Assembly: GCF_018448785.1 (NCBI RefSeq)
Contig: NZ_JAHCLU010000006.1
Coordinates: 1-64,000, forward strand
Direction: 5' to 3'
DNA from: Halomonas jincaotanensis
GTDB lineage: Bacteria; Pseudomonadota; Gammaproteobacteria; Pseudomonadales; Halomonadaceae
Length of the DNA stretch: 64,000 bases
The notes under the pieces are model-generated. The model did not search any database. It saw only the letters and a program-made list of their open reading frames with translations, and was not told where the DNA came from. Numbering within the stretch: position 1 is the stretch's first letter; each line of letters starts with the position of its first letter. Both the position numbers and the translations under genes were made by a program. Below, in pieces: positions 1 through 7,059 of this stretch.

Positions 1-1
1 G

Positions 2-910
2 GAGGATGACCGTGGCGGGCACGCGCTTGCCCTGGAAGCCGAGATTCTCGGAGTGAATGTGGCGACGGACGGTGGCGCGCAACTCGCCGCCCTGGCGCCG
101 GAGGACATGCCACGGATCGCGCCGGAGCCAGAAGAGCAAATGCAGCCGCCGGAGCCGGAACTGCAGCCAGAGCCGACGGGAACTGACGCTAGGGAACTCT
201 CGGCCGTCGGCATCAAGCTCGGCATGCCTCTCGAAGAGGCAGCTGCGGCCCTCACGGATGTGGCCGAGACGATCTACCACGCCAAAGTGACACCCGCTGA
301 TCCCAAGCTTGTCCAAGATCGCTATGCCTTCTTCGTACTTGATAACGCCGAGACTTTCGCGCTGCACACCGCCGATGCTCCGGGCGAGCCGGTCATCGGT
401 GTCGCGAGGCGCATTCCGGTCGGCGACGACGTGCCCGCCGACACGATCCGGGCAGCGTTCGTCGACAAGTATGGCGCTCCCACTCTTACCGAGGGGAGTG
501 GCGAGAGGGCTTCATGGAGGTGGGAGCCTGTATCTAACCGCAGCGCTGCCGATGTGTCCTGCGTCGCGCATTTTTCGAACGCGATGGGATCCGGTCAACT
601 CCCAATCGTTTCCGAGAAGGTCAAGGACGTCGATGCCATTTCACGCGTCTTCGATGGGGCATCGATGTGGGCGCAGAGCGACGACAACTCGTTTTTTTCC
701 TACTACATGAAGGATCGTGCGCCCCGCATAGGGCTTGATATGGAAGATCGGTTGGGCGACTGCGCCGCCTTCCTGCACATCGATTTCGTCCCGTCCCAGA
801 CGCATGCCAACTACATCCGCGTCTATCTTGTCGATGCCGCCGCCTTCGAAGTCGAGCTCGAAGCGGCAGGAGAAGAGGGAGGCGCGGGGGCGTTCGATTC
901 GAAACTATAG
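2..910 (+). CDS. Uncharacterised protein, 5' end cut by the window edge
   Basis: The reading frame is open from base 2 to the TAG at 908-910, so the gene probably begins left of the window; the first internal start is a GTG at 53. I do not recognise the family. The visible protein has a Pro/Glu-rich linker (about residues 40-60 counted from base 2), then a segment containing VGIKLGMPLEEA. Short 'GI-LGM-EEA' motifs of this kind recur in secreted or envelope proteins of unknown role. The rest is an alpha/beta-like region with a few cysteines. No membrane segment is visible in the part present. It has no obvious operon partner downstream. If the GTG at 53 is the true start, the product is 285 residues. 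Confidence 0.55.
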   Translation, partial: EDDRGGHALALEAEILGVNVATDGGAQLAALAPEDMPRIAPEPEEQMQPPEPELQPEPTGTDARELSAVGIKLGMPLEEAAAALTDVAETIYHAKVTPADPKLVQDRYAFFVLDNAETFALHTADAPGEPVIGVARRIPVGDDVPADTIRAAFVDKYGAPTLTEGSGERASWRWEPVSNRSAADVSCVAHFSNAMGSGQLPIVSEKVKDVDAISRVFDGASMWAQSDDNSFFSYYMKDRAPRIGLDMEDRLGDCAAFLHIDFVPSQTHANYIRVYLVDAAAFEVELEAAGEEGGAGAFDSKL

Positions 911-992
911 CGCGCCCCTTGGCCGCAGAAACTGAGTGCAACACCCAACGGCTAAAGGAGGCGCTGGGCCTGGTCGACATCCGCGCCATCGC

Positions 993-1274
993 TCACATCG
1001 TGGTCGGTGGCGAGGGATGCACGTCCTTTGCGGAGTTGGGGTATCTGTATTCTGACGGCCTGTTCGCCACCACGGCGCTTCCCTCAAGGAGGCGCTGTGG
1101 TGGCACCCAGGGCAGGTGCTTCTTTTTTGTTGTCCCGCATTCAACGACTTCGCCCGTGTTCGGATTATCGTAGACCTTGAGCTTCCGCTTACGACGACTA
1201 TCACCTGACTTGGGTTTGCTGGATCCCGGCTGCCCAGGACCCCGATCTACGGCAGGCGATCGCTCGGCAAATGC
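993..1274 (-). pseudogene. Fragment resembling the C-terminal DNA-binding tail of an MvaT/H-NS-like protein
   Basis: The minus-strand frame between a TAG at 1275-1277 and a TGA at 993-995 has no usable start codon but encodes a basic linker followed by LKVYDNPNTGEVVE, W-containing after about ten more residues. This resembles the C-terminal motif of MvaT/MvaU xenogeneic silencers (Y-NP-TGEV-E then a basic loop and Trp). The oligomerisation domain is missing and the tail beyond 1098 does not look like the family. It is best read as a decayed fragment, which also accounts for most of the 375-bp gap between the flanking genes. The assignment is from motif memory only. Confidence 0.35.
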
Positions 1275-1285
1275 CTAAGTGATCT

Positions 1286-2533
1286 TCACTCCAGGTAAAG
1301 CACACCAGCCAGGTAGCCCCCGTTACGTGCGATTTCTCGCTTCAGGGTATAGGTCTCGGGAGGAATCAGCCCGAGCCAACGATGGATCCGATCAATGGTG
1401 TCGAAGAGGTCCCCGCTCTTCACTTCTCGAACCACCATATGTCGAGCCGAAATCCACTCCACGAACATGTCGTCATCGAGGTTGGCAGAAAAAAGACGTT
1501 CCTCCTCCATATGACATGCGGATCCTACGGCACGCTGCAAGCTCAGGGTGAGCACAAGGTGGTAGTTGAGGTTCTCCGTCATGGCTACCTGCAGGTCCAG
1601 ATGGTTGAACCGGTCAGGCAGAATGCCCGTAAGCCACCTCAACTCATAGTCAACTGAGGTCAACCAGGCGGTCACGTCAGGCAGGCCTGCCAAGGGCAGG
1701 ACGGCCGCAGAGCACATTGAAGGCGCGATCCACGCACGCTCTCGCCAGATGATATCGCCTGTGACCACCGTCTCTATCGGGTGCGCTTGATCTGGCTTAT
1801 CAATCTCTGGCCATGGGGTTATGAAGGGCTGATAGAGCTCCTCAGAGACATTGGATAACTCGCCGATTTGCTGGCGATTACAGGCAAGTTCCGCGAGCAG
1901 GATCAGCGTCAGGCTATGCTTCATCAGCGGCGATGTATGCCATTCCCAGTGAGGCATGAGGCCATGGCGCTGTAGTATCTCAGTGATCTTCAGTCCGCTT
2001 TCCGAAAGGACGGGGGACGAGAGAGACAGCGGAAAACTCCTACTCCGCCGGTCTCTGCTGCTAGCCTCAGCGTCTGATAATGTCATCTTGCTGTTGTGGT
2101 ACCAGCTGACTAATTCAGCGTCCTGCAGCAGGGACCCGAGAGGCTCGCTTACCCTTGCTCCCCCAGCGCTCTGCTCGGGGCTGACTAGACTGGCAAGGAT
2201 AAGCTGCAGCTCAGGATGTCGAACAGCAGCCACGACTCGCTGCCACTGACGCCATCGAGCGACGCTGTCTGACTCGGCTTGCAAGTCCTCGAGCGTCTCC
2301 CACACCTCACATTCCAGGAAAAGTCCCGCCTCAGCGAGTGGTGAACCAAACATCTCTCGAAGCTTATCGGCAGCCTTAATCGACAGTTGCCATTCCCCCC
2401 TCTTTCCTTCTGAGATCCGTGGGCCAGGAACATCGATCATAGCGGCCACCGTCTTGGTGGAACTCCGCGCTGTCGCGTGCCGGAGAAGGTTCCTCGTATC
2501 GATTTTGCTCAGTTTTCCGTTGGTGTTGTCCAT
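1286..2533 (-). CDS. Uncharacterised protein with helix-turn-helix-like N-terminus
   Basis: This is a 415-residue frame with no family I recognise. Residues about 20-60 (STKTVAAMIDVPGPRISEGK and following) have the shape of a Cro/CII-type helix-turn-helix: a helix, a tight turn, then a second helix ending in a basic stretch. The remainder looks globular and soluble, rich in Trp and Leu, without membrane segments. The gene stands alone on the minus strand. The AT-rich region upstream carries nested palindromes (2607-2636) that could be its own operator. The context of degraded genes suggests a horizontally acquired or phage-related origin, which is an inference. Confidence 0.6.
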   Translation of the reverse strand: MDNTNGKLSKIDTRNLLRHATARSSTKTVAAMIDVPGPRISEGKRGEWQLSIKAADKLREMFGSPLAEAGLFLECEVWETLEDLQAESDSVARWRQWQRVVAAVRHPELQLILASLVSPEQSAGGARVSEPLGSLLQDAELVSWYHNSKMTLSDAEASSRDRRSRSFPLSLSSPVLSESGLKITEILQRHGLMPHWEWHTSPLMKHSLTLILLAELACNRQQIGELSNVSEELYQPFITPWPEIDKPDQAHPIETVVTGDIIWRERAWIAPSMCSAAVLPLAGLPDVTAWLTSVDYELRWLTGILPDRFNHLDLQVAMTENLNYHLVLTLSLQRAVGSACHMEEERLFSANLDDDMFVEWISARHMVVREVKSGDLFDTIDRIHRWLGLIPPETYTLKREIARNGGYLAGVLYLE

Positions 2534-2606
2534 CTGCTTTTACCCTCGATGTTGAGAATTGGTTCATGGCGCAATGCCAGGCCTCAACACCAGTATCCAC
2601 AAATAG

Positions 2607-2636
2607 AATTACGAATAAATCGTAATTTACGCGTAA
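2607..2636 (-). promoter_or_regulatory. Nested palindromes in AT-rich promoter region (putative operator)
   Basis: Bases 2607-2614 (aattacga) and 2620-2627 (tcgtaatt) form a perfect 8-bp inverted repeat with a 5-bp spacer. It is overlapped by a second perfect palindrome, ttacgcgtaa, at 2627-2636. All arms share the TTACG/CGTAA half-site. They lie 74-103 bp upstream of the ATG at 2533 in a stretch much richer in A/T than its surroundings. The arrangement is what a dimeric repressor would bind, most simply the product of the downstream HTH-like gene. Confidence 0.45.
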
Positions 2637-2677
2637 TCATTACAATAATTATATCTTTAAATAAAGAATTCATTAAA

Positions 2678-2830
2678 ATGCGTCAGGATGGCATCCTGAT
2701 TCCTGAGTTCCCGGAGATTGAGTCGGTGGCGAAAGAACCAGATATCCCTATCAGAGCTCGCTCAACTGAGGATTCATCGGGTCCGGGGCGAGGAATGGCG
2801 GTGCCCCATGAGCCGGAGGTCACGTTGTAA
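2678..2830 (+). CDS. Possible small protein (50 aa)
   Basis: An ATG at 2678 just downstream of the AT-rich region opens a 50-codon frame ending TAA at 2828-2830, divergent from the HTH-like gene. The start overlaps a perfect hairpin-forming repeat (tcaggatg, one base, catcctga at 2683-2699). The product is acidic and proline-rich with no recognisable domain, and the ribosome-binding site is poor. It may simply be chance open frame. The rest of 2831-2917 shows nothing I can support. Confidence 0.2.
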   Translation: MRQDGILIPEFPEIESVAKEPDIPIRARSTEDSSGPGRGMAVPHEPEVTL

Positions 2831-2917
2831 CGCGGCTTCCGAGAAGGATCGGGTCTGAGCGGACCCAGGCGACGGGCAACCGGGGGTGGAGTGAAGAGCG
2901 GAACGGCTGCACATGGG

Positions 2918-3052
2918 TCAGCGTTTCGTTTGCTCACCCGCCGCCAGGATCAGTCGGTTGATGATCTTGCTGCGGTTTTCATGTGTTGAGATGGCCAGGG
3001 CATCTAGAGCCTTGGCTGTGGCCGGCGATAGGTAGACGATGAGCGGGGTGAG
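2918..3052 (-). pseudogene. Ribbon-helix-helix (CopG-like) protein fragment
   Basis: The minus-strand frame from just after a TGA at 3053-3055 to a TGA at 2918-2920 reads as the core of a ribbon-helix-helix antitoxin or regulator: a short beta strand (LIVYLSPATAKALDAL), then an alpha helix, then ENRSKIINRLILAA. No start codon remains and the N-terminus is missing, so it is a remnant. It sits beside the broken ATPase gene at 3082-3690, consistent with a decayed accessory locus. Confidence 0.4.
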
Positions 3053-3081
3053 TCAGTCGATGCTGGAAATGGCACCGTCCC

Positions 3082-3690
3082 CTTATCTCCCCGGCTGATT
3101 CGCGACCGAGTGCTGGCGTCCCTCGCTGATACGCCGGTGGTCTGTTTGCTGGGGCCACGCCAGAACACCAAGTACCTCAGCATCCTGGAGCGCCTCTTTC
3201 TGGTTCGCCAGCTACCCGCATGGCACTGCAACCAGGCCAAGCGGCTGTTCAAGAGTCCCAAGCCACACCTGGTCGATACGGGGCTAGCCGCTGCACTGGA
3301 ACGTTTAACGCCAGACCAGTGATTGACCGAGGCCGAGCGCTTTGGTGCCTTACTGGAAAGTCATGTGGTCGAGCAACTGATGGCCCAGGCTTTCTAGGTC
3401 GACCCGGAGCTGCGATTCTCCCACTACCGGGACAAGAACCAGGTCGAGGTCGATTTCGTCATCGAGCGTGGCCAGAAGCTCTGGGGAGTCGAGGTCAAGC
3501 GTGCTGTCTCTGTGCAGGGCAAAGACGCTGCGGGACTCGCTCGACTCGCCGATCAGGCCGGCAAGCAGTTATGCTCGAACAGCAGGGTGAAGTCGCTGCC
3601 GGGCCGCGCCCAAGGCATCTCGATGCGCTTGATGCCATGCTCGGGGCACTGGGTGCGAGTACTCTACTCGGAGACCCACTACGAGGATTG
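3082..3690 (+). pseudogene. Broken DUF4143-type AAA ATPase gene
   Basis: The plus-strand frame begins with the N-terminal signature of the AAA_14/DUF4143 family (PRLIRDRVLASLADTPVVCL, then LLGPRQ). It jumps directly from the start of the Walker A region into a C-terminal segment (KPHLVDTGLAAALERL), so roughly 200 residues are deleted. In-frame stops follow at 3320-3322 and 3395-3397. The family's C-terminal nuclease-like motif (NQVEVDFVIERG, then WGVEVK) is still readable up to about 3570, after which similarity fades. The gene is clearly non-functional. Such ATPases are common solitary mobile accessory genes. Confidence 0.75.
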
Positions 3691-3698
3691 AGAGGCGA

Positions 3699-4037
3699 CT
3701 AGAGCGTGATGACCTGATCCGGCATGTTACCCGCCAGTGCTGCGTAGAGGTCAGGAAAACAGCCGATGGGCACCCCCGGCATGAGGCGGTCGGCGATCTC
3801 GCGCTCGTAGCAGCACTGATCGCAGCCCATGAGCAGCATGCCACTCTGCTCGGCCACGGCGCGCAACCGCTCACCGATGGGATTGCCGTCCACCAGCACA
3901 TAGTTGTTATCCTCGAAGAAAAACATACCCACCACCTCGACGCCGTGGCGACCTTCCTCGAGCTGGGGCAGGATCATCTTGGCGAGCACATAGGAGATGT
4001 TGTGGCGCTGGGTAGCAAAAAGATAGGCGACTTTCAT
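3699..4037 (-). CDS. Cys-rich DsrE/DsrF-family protein
   Basis: This 112-residue protein has the fold signature of the DsrE/DsrF small sulfur-relay proteins: an N-terminal MKVAYLFATQ strand, then a helix, then VVGMFFFEDN. It carries an unusual cysteine cluster, GCDQCCYER (Cys72, Cys75, Cys76), plus Cys93 in IGCFPDLY. DsrE-family cysteines typically carry persulfide sulfur. It is the last gene of a five-gene operon, and its ATG overlaps the TGA of the upstream gene (4034-4037). The combination with an ABC importer recalls the DsrE-related component (SaoD) of the sulfur/selenium-associated 'Sao' clusters named in annotation resources. That link is from memory and unverified. Confidence 0.75.
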   Translation of the reverse strand: MKVAYLFATQRHNISYVLAKMILPQLEEGRHGVEVVGMFFFEDNNYVLVDGNPIGERLRAVAEQSGMLLMGCDQCCYEREIADRLMPGVPIGCFPDLYAALAGNMPDQVITL

Positions 4038-4414
4038 GAGGTGCTCTCCTGAATCGATATCTGAATGGCGGCGCGCAGGGCCGCCACGGCGATGAAGGCA
4101 CGATCGCGGCGGCCGGGCGGCACGCCGGCCAGCAGCGAGATCAGGCCCTGGGCCTCAAGGCCTGGTGCCGCCGTCAACGGCCGGCCGCTCTCGTACTCGG
4201 CCAGCGCCTCGCAGTAGGCGACCAGCGTCGCGCAGGGGGTGGCTTCGAAGCGGGCTTCGGCGATGGTCGCCTCGTGAACGGCGAGGCTGAAGCGAGCACG
4301 CAACCCCTGTGGCGTCTCGACCCAGTCGCCGACAATCGGTAGCGGCGGTGCGCGGCGCGTGCGCAGGCCGCGCTCCAGGCAATCAGGCAGTCGCAGCGGT
4401 CGACTGGCAACCAC
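4034..4414 (-). CDS. Degenerate NifU/IscU-like scaffold protein
   Basis: This 126-residue protein starts at a GTG (4412-4414) that overlaps the last base of the permease stop codon. Residues 40-120 follow the IscU/NifU N-domain pattern: ATIAEARFEATPCATLVAYC corresponds to the IscU 'IEDARF--GCGSA' region. The later LLAGVPPGRRDRAFIAVAAL corresponds to 'LPPVK-HCSVLAEDALK'. Only Cys61 of the usual cluster ligands is kept; the first Cys and the His-Cys pair are gone and Cys68 is extra. It is therefore unlikely to assemble a normal Fe-S cluster and may have become a sulfur carrier or adaptor. It is operon-coupled to the importer upstream and to the DsrE-like gene downstream. Confidence 0.6.
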   Translation of the reverse strand: MVASRPLRLPDCLERGLRTRRAPPLPIVGDWVETPQGLRARFSLAVHEATIAEARFEATPCATLVAYCEALAEYESGRPLTAAPGLEAQGLISLLAGVPPGRRDRAFIAVAALRAAIQISIQESTS

Positions 4415-5175
4415 TACCGGTATTTCCAGCGCAGCAAGTGACGCTCCAGGGCACCGGCGAGCCCGAACAGCAGCATGACGAACACCAGCACCAGCACGAT
4501 CAACGCGAAGGTCAGCTCGGCATTATAGGTGCTCTGGGCAAACGCCAGCAGGTAGCCCAGACCACGACTCGAGGCGACGAACTCGCCCACCACGGCACCG
4601 GTGAAGGCGAATCCCACTGCCACCTTGAGGCTGCCCATCACCCAGGCCACCACCGAGGGCACATAGACCTCACGCAGCAACACCAGCGGCCCGCCGCCGA
4701 GTGTCTTCACGCGTTCCACCAGGCGAGTATCCACGTCGCGGATGCCGTTGTAGACGGCGAAGAAGGTCAGCACCACCACCAGGATGAAGGAGAGCGCCAC
4801 CTTCGAGGCGATGCCAATGCCCAGCCAAATGATGAACAGCGGCGCGAGGATGACCCGCGGAATGGCGTTGAGCATGGCCATCACCGGCTCGAGCAACTCC
4901 GCCACCGGCCGGATCAAGGCGGCGATGAAGCCCAGTAGCGCCCCGCCGATCAGGCCCAGGAAAAGACCCAGCAGGGCGGCGCCGAAGGTCGCCTGGAGGT
5001 GCTTGTAGATCTCGCCATCGATGAACAGCTGGGCGATGGAGCCGCCGATGGCCGAGGGCGGCGGTGCATAGAAGGGATCGACCCAGCCCAGGGCGCTGAT
5101 GCCTTCCCAGGCGAGCAGGACCAGCGTCAACGCCGCGGCACGACGCAATTGCAACCAGAGATTCGCCTGATTCAT
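4414..5175 (-). CDS. ABC transporter permease, NitT/TauT (SsuC/TauC) type
   Basis: This is a 253-residue inner-membrane permease of the nitrate/sulfonate/taurine family, with about six hydrophobic segments. The cytoplasmic EAA loop is visible as VERVKTLGGGPLVLLREVYV. I chose the ATG at 5175 because it overlaps the ATPase stop codon as ATGA; an upstream in-frame start would run deep into the ATPase gene. It would form the channel with the ATPase at 5172-5954 and receive substrate from the binding protein at 5951-7021. Family members import sulfonates, nitrate/cyanate, thiamine precursors and similar small compounds. The neighbours argue for a sulfur-related substrate. Confidence 0.88.
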   Translation of the reverse strand: MNQANLWLQLRRAAALTLVLLAWEGISALGWVDPFYAPPPSAIGGSIAQLFIDGEIYKHLQATFGAALLGLFLGLIGGALLGFIAALIRPVAELLEPVMAMLNAIPRVILAPLFIIWLGIGIASKVALSFILVVVLTFFAVYNGIRDVDTRLVERVKTLGGGPLVLLREVYVPSVVAWVMGSLKVAVGFAFTGAVVGEFVASSRGLGYLLAFAQSTYNAELTFALIVLVLVFVMLLFGLAGALERHLLRWKYR

Positions 5176-5954
5176 TGATTCACCACCTCGAGTTCGGGTC
5201 GTTGGCGTATCGTGGGAGTACGCACCTCCTCGGACAGTGCATCCCACAGCTGACGCGCGGTGGTCGCGAATTCGGGCTGCTCCTTGACACGCAGGAGATC
5301 CCGCGGGCGTGCCAGGTCGATCTCCCAGCGTCCCTTGACGTGAGCCCGCGGTCCGTTGCCGAGCAGCACCACCCGGTCGGAGACGGCGACGGCCTCCTCC
5401 AGGTCGTGGGTCACCATGAGCACGGTGAGGTCCTCGCCCTCCACCCAGCTGAGCAGGTCCTCGGTAAGATAGTGGCGCACGATGGCGTCCAGGGAGGCGA
5501 AGGGTTCATCCATCAGCAGCAGTTTGGGTCGCAATGCCAGGACCTGGGCGATCGCCACCCGCTTGCGCTGCCCTCCCGAGAGTTCCCGGGGATAACGATC
5601 CCCGAACTGGCCGAGGCCCACCGACTCGAGCCAGTGCATGGCTTCTTGGCGCGCTTCGCCCTTGCTTCGGCCACGAATGCGCAGGCCCAGGGCCACGTTG
5701 TCTCTGGCGGTGCGCCACGGCAACAGGGCGTCGTCCTGGAACAGGAAGCCGATTTCGGCCTTCTCCACGTCCAAGCGGATATTGCCGGCGGTCGGCTTCT
5801 GCAGCCCCATGACCGCGCGCAGCAAGGTGCTCTTGCCGCAACCCGAGGGACCGATGAGGCTGACGAACTCACCCGCGGCGACGCCGAGGTCGACATTCTC
5901 GACCACCGGCTCGGCGCCGTAACTCATCTGCAGGGCACGAATATCCAGCATCAT
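5172..5954 (-). CDS. ABC transporter ATP-binding protein, NitT/TauT (SsuB/TauB) type
   Basis: This 260-residue ABC ATPase has Walker [14 protein letters not shown] (near residue 37), the signature LSGGQRKRVAIAQ, Walker B LLLMDEPF and the H-loop MVTHDLEEAV. It energises the permease encoded immediately downstream. The start codon overlaps the stop of the binding-protein gene (ATGA at 5951-5954), and its own stop overlaps the permease start, so the three transporter genes are translationally coupled. Two ATGs follow each other at the start; the first is used here. Confidence 0.9.
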   Translation of the reverse strand: MMLDIRALQMSYGAEPVVENVDLGVAAGEFVSLIGPSGCGKSTLLRAVMGLQKPTAGNIRLDVEKAEIGFLFQDDALLPWRTARDNVALGLRIRGRSKGEARQEAMHWLESVGLGQFGDRYPRELSGGQRKRVAIAQVLALRPKLLLMDEPFASLDAIVRHYLTEDLLSWVEGEDLTVLMVTHDLEEAVAVSDRVVLLGNGPRAHVKGRWEIDLARPRDLLRVKEQPEFATTARQLWDALSEEVRTPTIRQRPELEVVNQ

Positions 5955-7021
5955 GACTCCAGAACATCGGGATGCGCGATTTCCTCCAGCTTGACGCTAC
6001 CCCCGCGTCCACCCGCGGCCTTCTGAACATCGATCACACGCTGCATGACCTCCAGGTTCAGTTCGACCTCGCGCGGATAGAGCGATGACCGGTAACGCTC
6101 CAGGCTAGCGGCGACGATCTCGCGATCCCCGCCGGTGATGATCTCGCGCGGCAAGGCGTCCACCAAGGCTTCGGGCTCGGCCTCCTGGACGTACTGCAGG
6201 CCCTTGGCGAGGGCACGGCCCAGGGCACGGATCTCCTCGCGGCGTTCCTCCAGCTCCTCGGTGCGCACGGCCACGCCCATGAACTCGTAGGCGCCCCCCA
6301 GGTACTCGTTGGCATCCTCGATATCCATGCCGTTGACCAGCACCCGCGCACCGCGCTCCTGAAGCAGCGACAGCGCCGGCTCCTGCACCATGCCGGCATC
6401 CAACTGGCCCAGGCGCAGGGCGTCATAGAGGTTGGTGCCCACGGTGGCGAATTCGACGCTGTCCAGGTCCACGCCGGCGCGGTCGAGGAGGTAGCGCAGG
6501 AAGGCGTGGTCAGCATTGCCGAGTGCCGACACGCCGAGGGTGCGGCCCTCGAGATCACTGACCTCGGTTATCGTCTCGGCACGCTCGACGCTGGTGGCCA
6601 GGGCAAACAGCGGGAGGCGCCCAGTGGTCGCGACACGCGCAATGTCGGCGCCACTGGCGAAGGCATTCAGGGCCGCATCGAAGGACGTCGCGGCATACTC
6701 CACGGCCCCACCGTTCAGGGCCTGGAGGGCGGCGCTGCCGCCGCGAGTGTAGACCAGCTCTACATCCAATCCCTCCTCGGCGAAGAAGCCCGCCGCACGC
6801 GTGGCCTCGTAGGGAACCACGCAGAGTAGCTGGCTGCAGAAGGCGAGACGAATCTTCTTGAGATCCTGGCCGAAGGCGGGCAACACGCCACCCAGAGCGG
6901 CAAGCCCCGCGGCGCCGGCCGCGCCCTTGAGCAGTGTGCGACGGCTGAAGTCGCGACTGATGTGGAGCACGTCCACTTCGCCGTGACCCAAGGGTCGCAG
7001 ATCATTGCAGCAATCGGACAT
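5951..7021 (-). CDS. Tat-exported ABC transporter substrate-binding protein (NMT1/SsuA-like)
   Basis: This 356-residue periplasmic binding protein has a long N-region containing an unusual MSDCCND start, then a twin-arginine signal (SRRTLLKGAAGAAGLAALGG). The mature domain is of the NMT1/SsuA/TauA class: RLAFCSQLLCVVPYEATRAA, then FFAEEGLDVELVYTRGGSAA. Two cysteines flank the first substrate-facing loop (FCSQLLC), which is not typical of taurine- or nitrate-binding proteins and hints at a thiol, metal or selenium/sulfur ligand. It is the first gene of the five-gene operon and follows a TetR-type palindrome at 7044-7059. The Cys-containing loop resembles what I recall for SaoB-type proteins, but that is unverified. 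Confidence 0.85.
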   Translation of the reverse strand: MSDCCNDLRPLGHGEVDVLHISRDFSRRTLLKGAAGAAGLAALGGVLPAFGQDLKKIRLAFCSQLLCVVPYEATRAAGFFAEEGLDVELVYTRGGSAALQALNGGAVEYAATSFDAALNAFASGADIARVATTGRLPLFALATSVERAETITEVSDLEGRTLGVSALGNADHAFLRYLLDRAGVDLDSVEFATVGTNLYDALRLGQLDAGMVQEPALSLLQERGARVLVNGMDIEDANEYLGGAYEFMGVAVRTEELEERREEIRALGRALAKGLQYVQEAEPEALVDALPREIITGGDREIVAASLERYRSSLYPREVELNLEVMQRVIDVQKAAGGRGGSVKLEEIAHPDVLES

Positions 7022-7043
7022 GATGACACTCCTGCCACGTTTT

Positions 7044-7059
7044 TAGACCAATCAGTCTA
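7044..7059 (-). promoter_or_regulatory. TetR-family-type operator upstream of the ABC/DsrE operon
   Basis: The sequence tagaccaatcagtcta is an imperfect 16-bp palindrome (TAGAC-N6-GTCTA) ending 23 bp before the ATG at 7021. It closely resembles NemR/AcuR-like TetR operators of the TAGACC-N4-GGTCTA type. It would sit in the promoter or leader of the five-gene operon. No TetR gene is present in the window, so the regulator would act from elsewhere. The rest of 7060-7356 contains a 7-bp perfect stem at 7244-7260 (gggtcag/ctgaccc) and nothing else I can support. Confidence 0.55.

Noticed and set aside
4309..4938. A plus-strand frame rich in Gln/His opposite the permease
   Set aside because: It is antisense to a clear permease, and the composition is a by-product of Leu/Val codons on the other strand.
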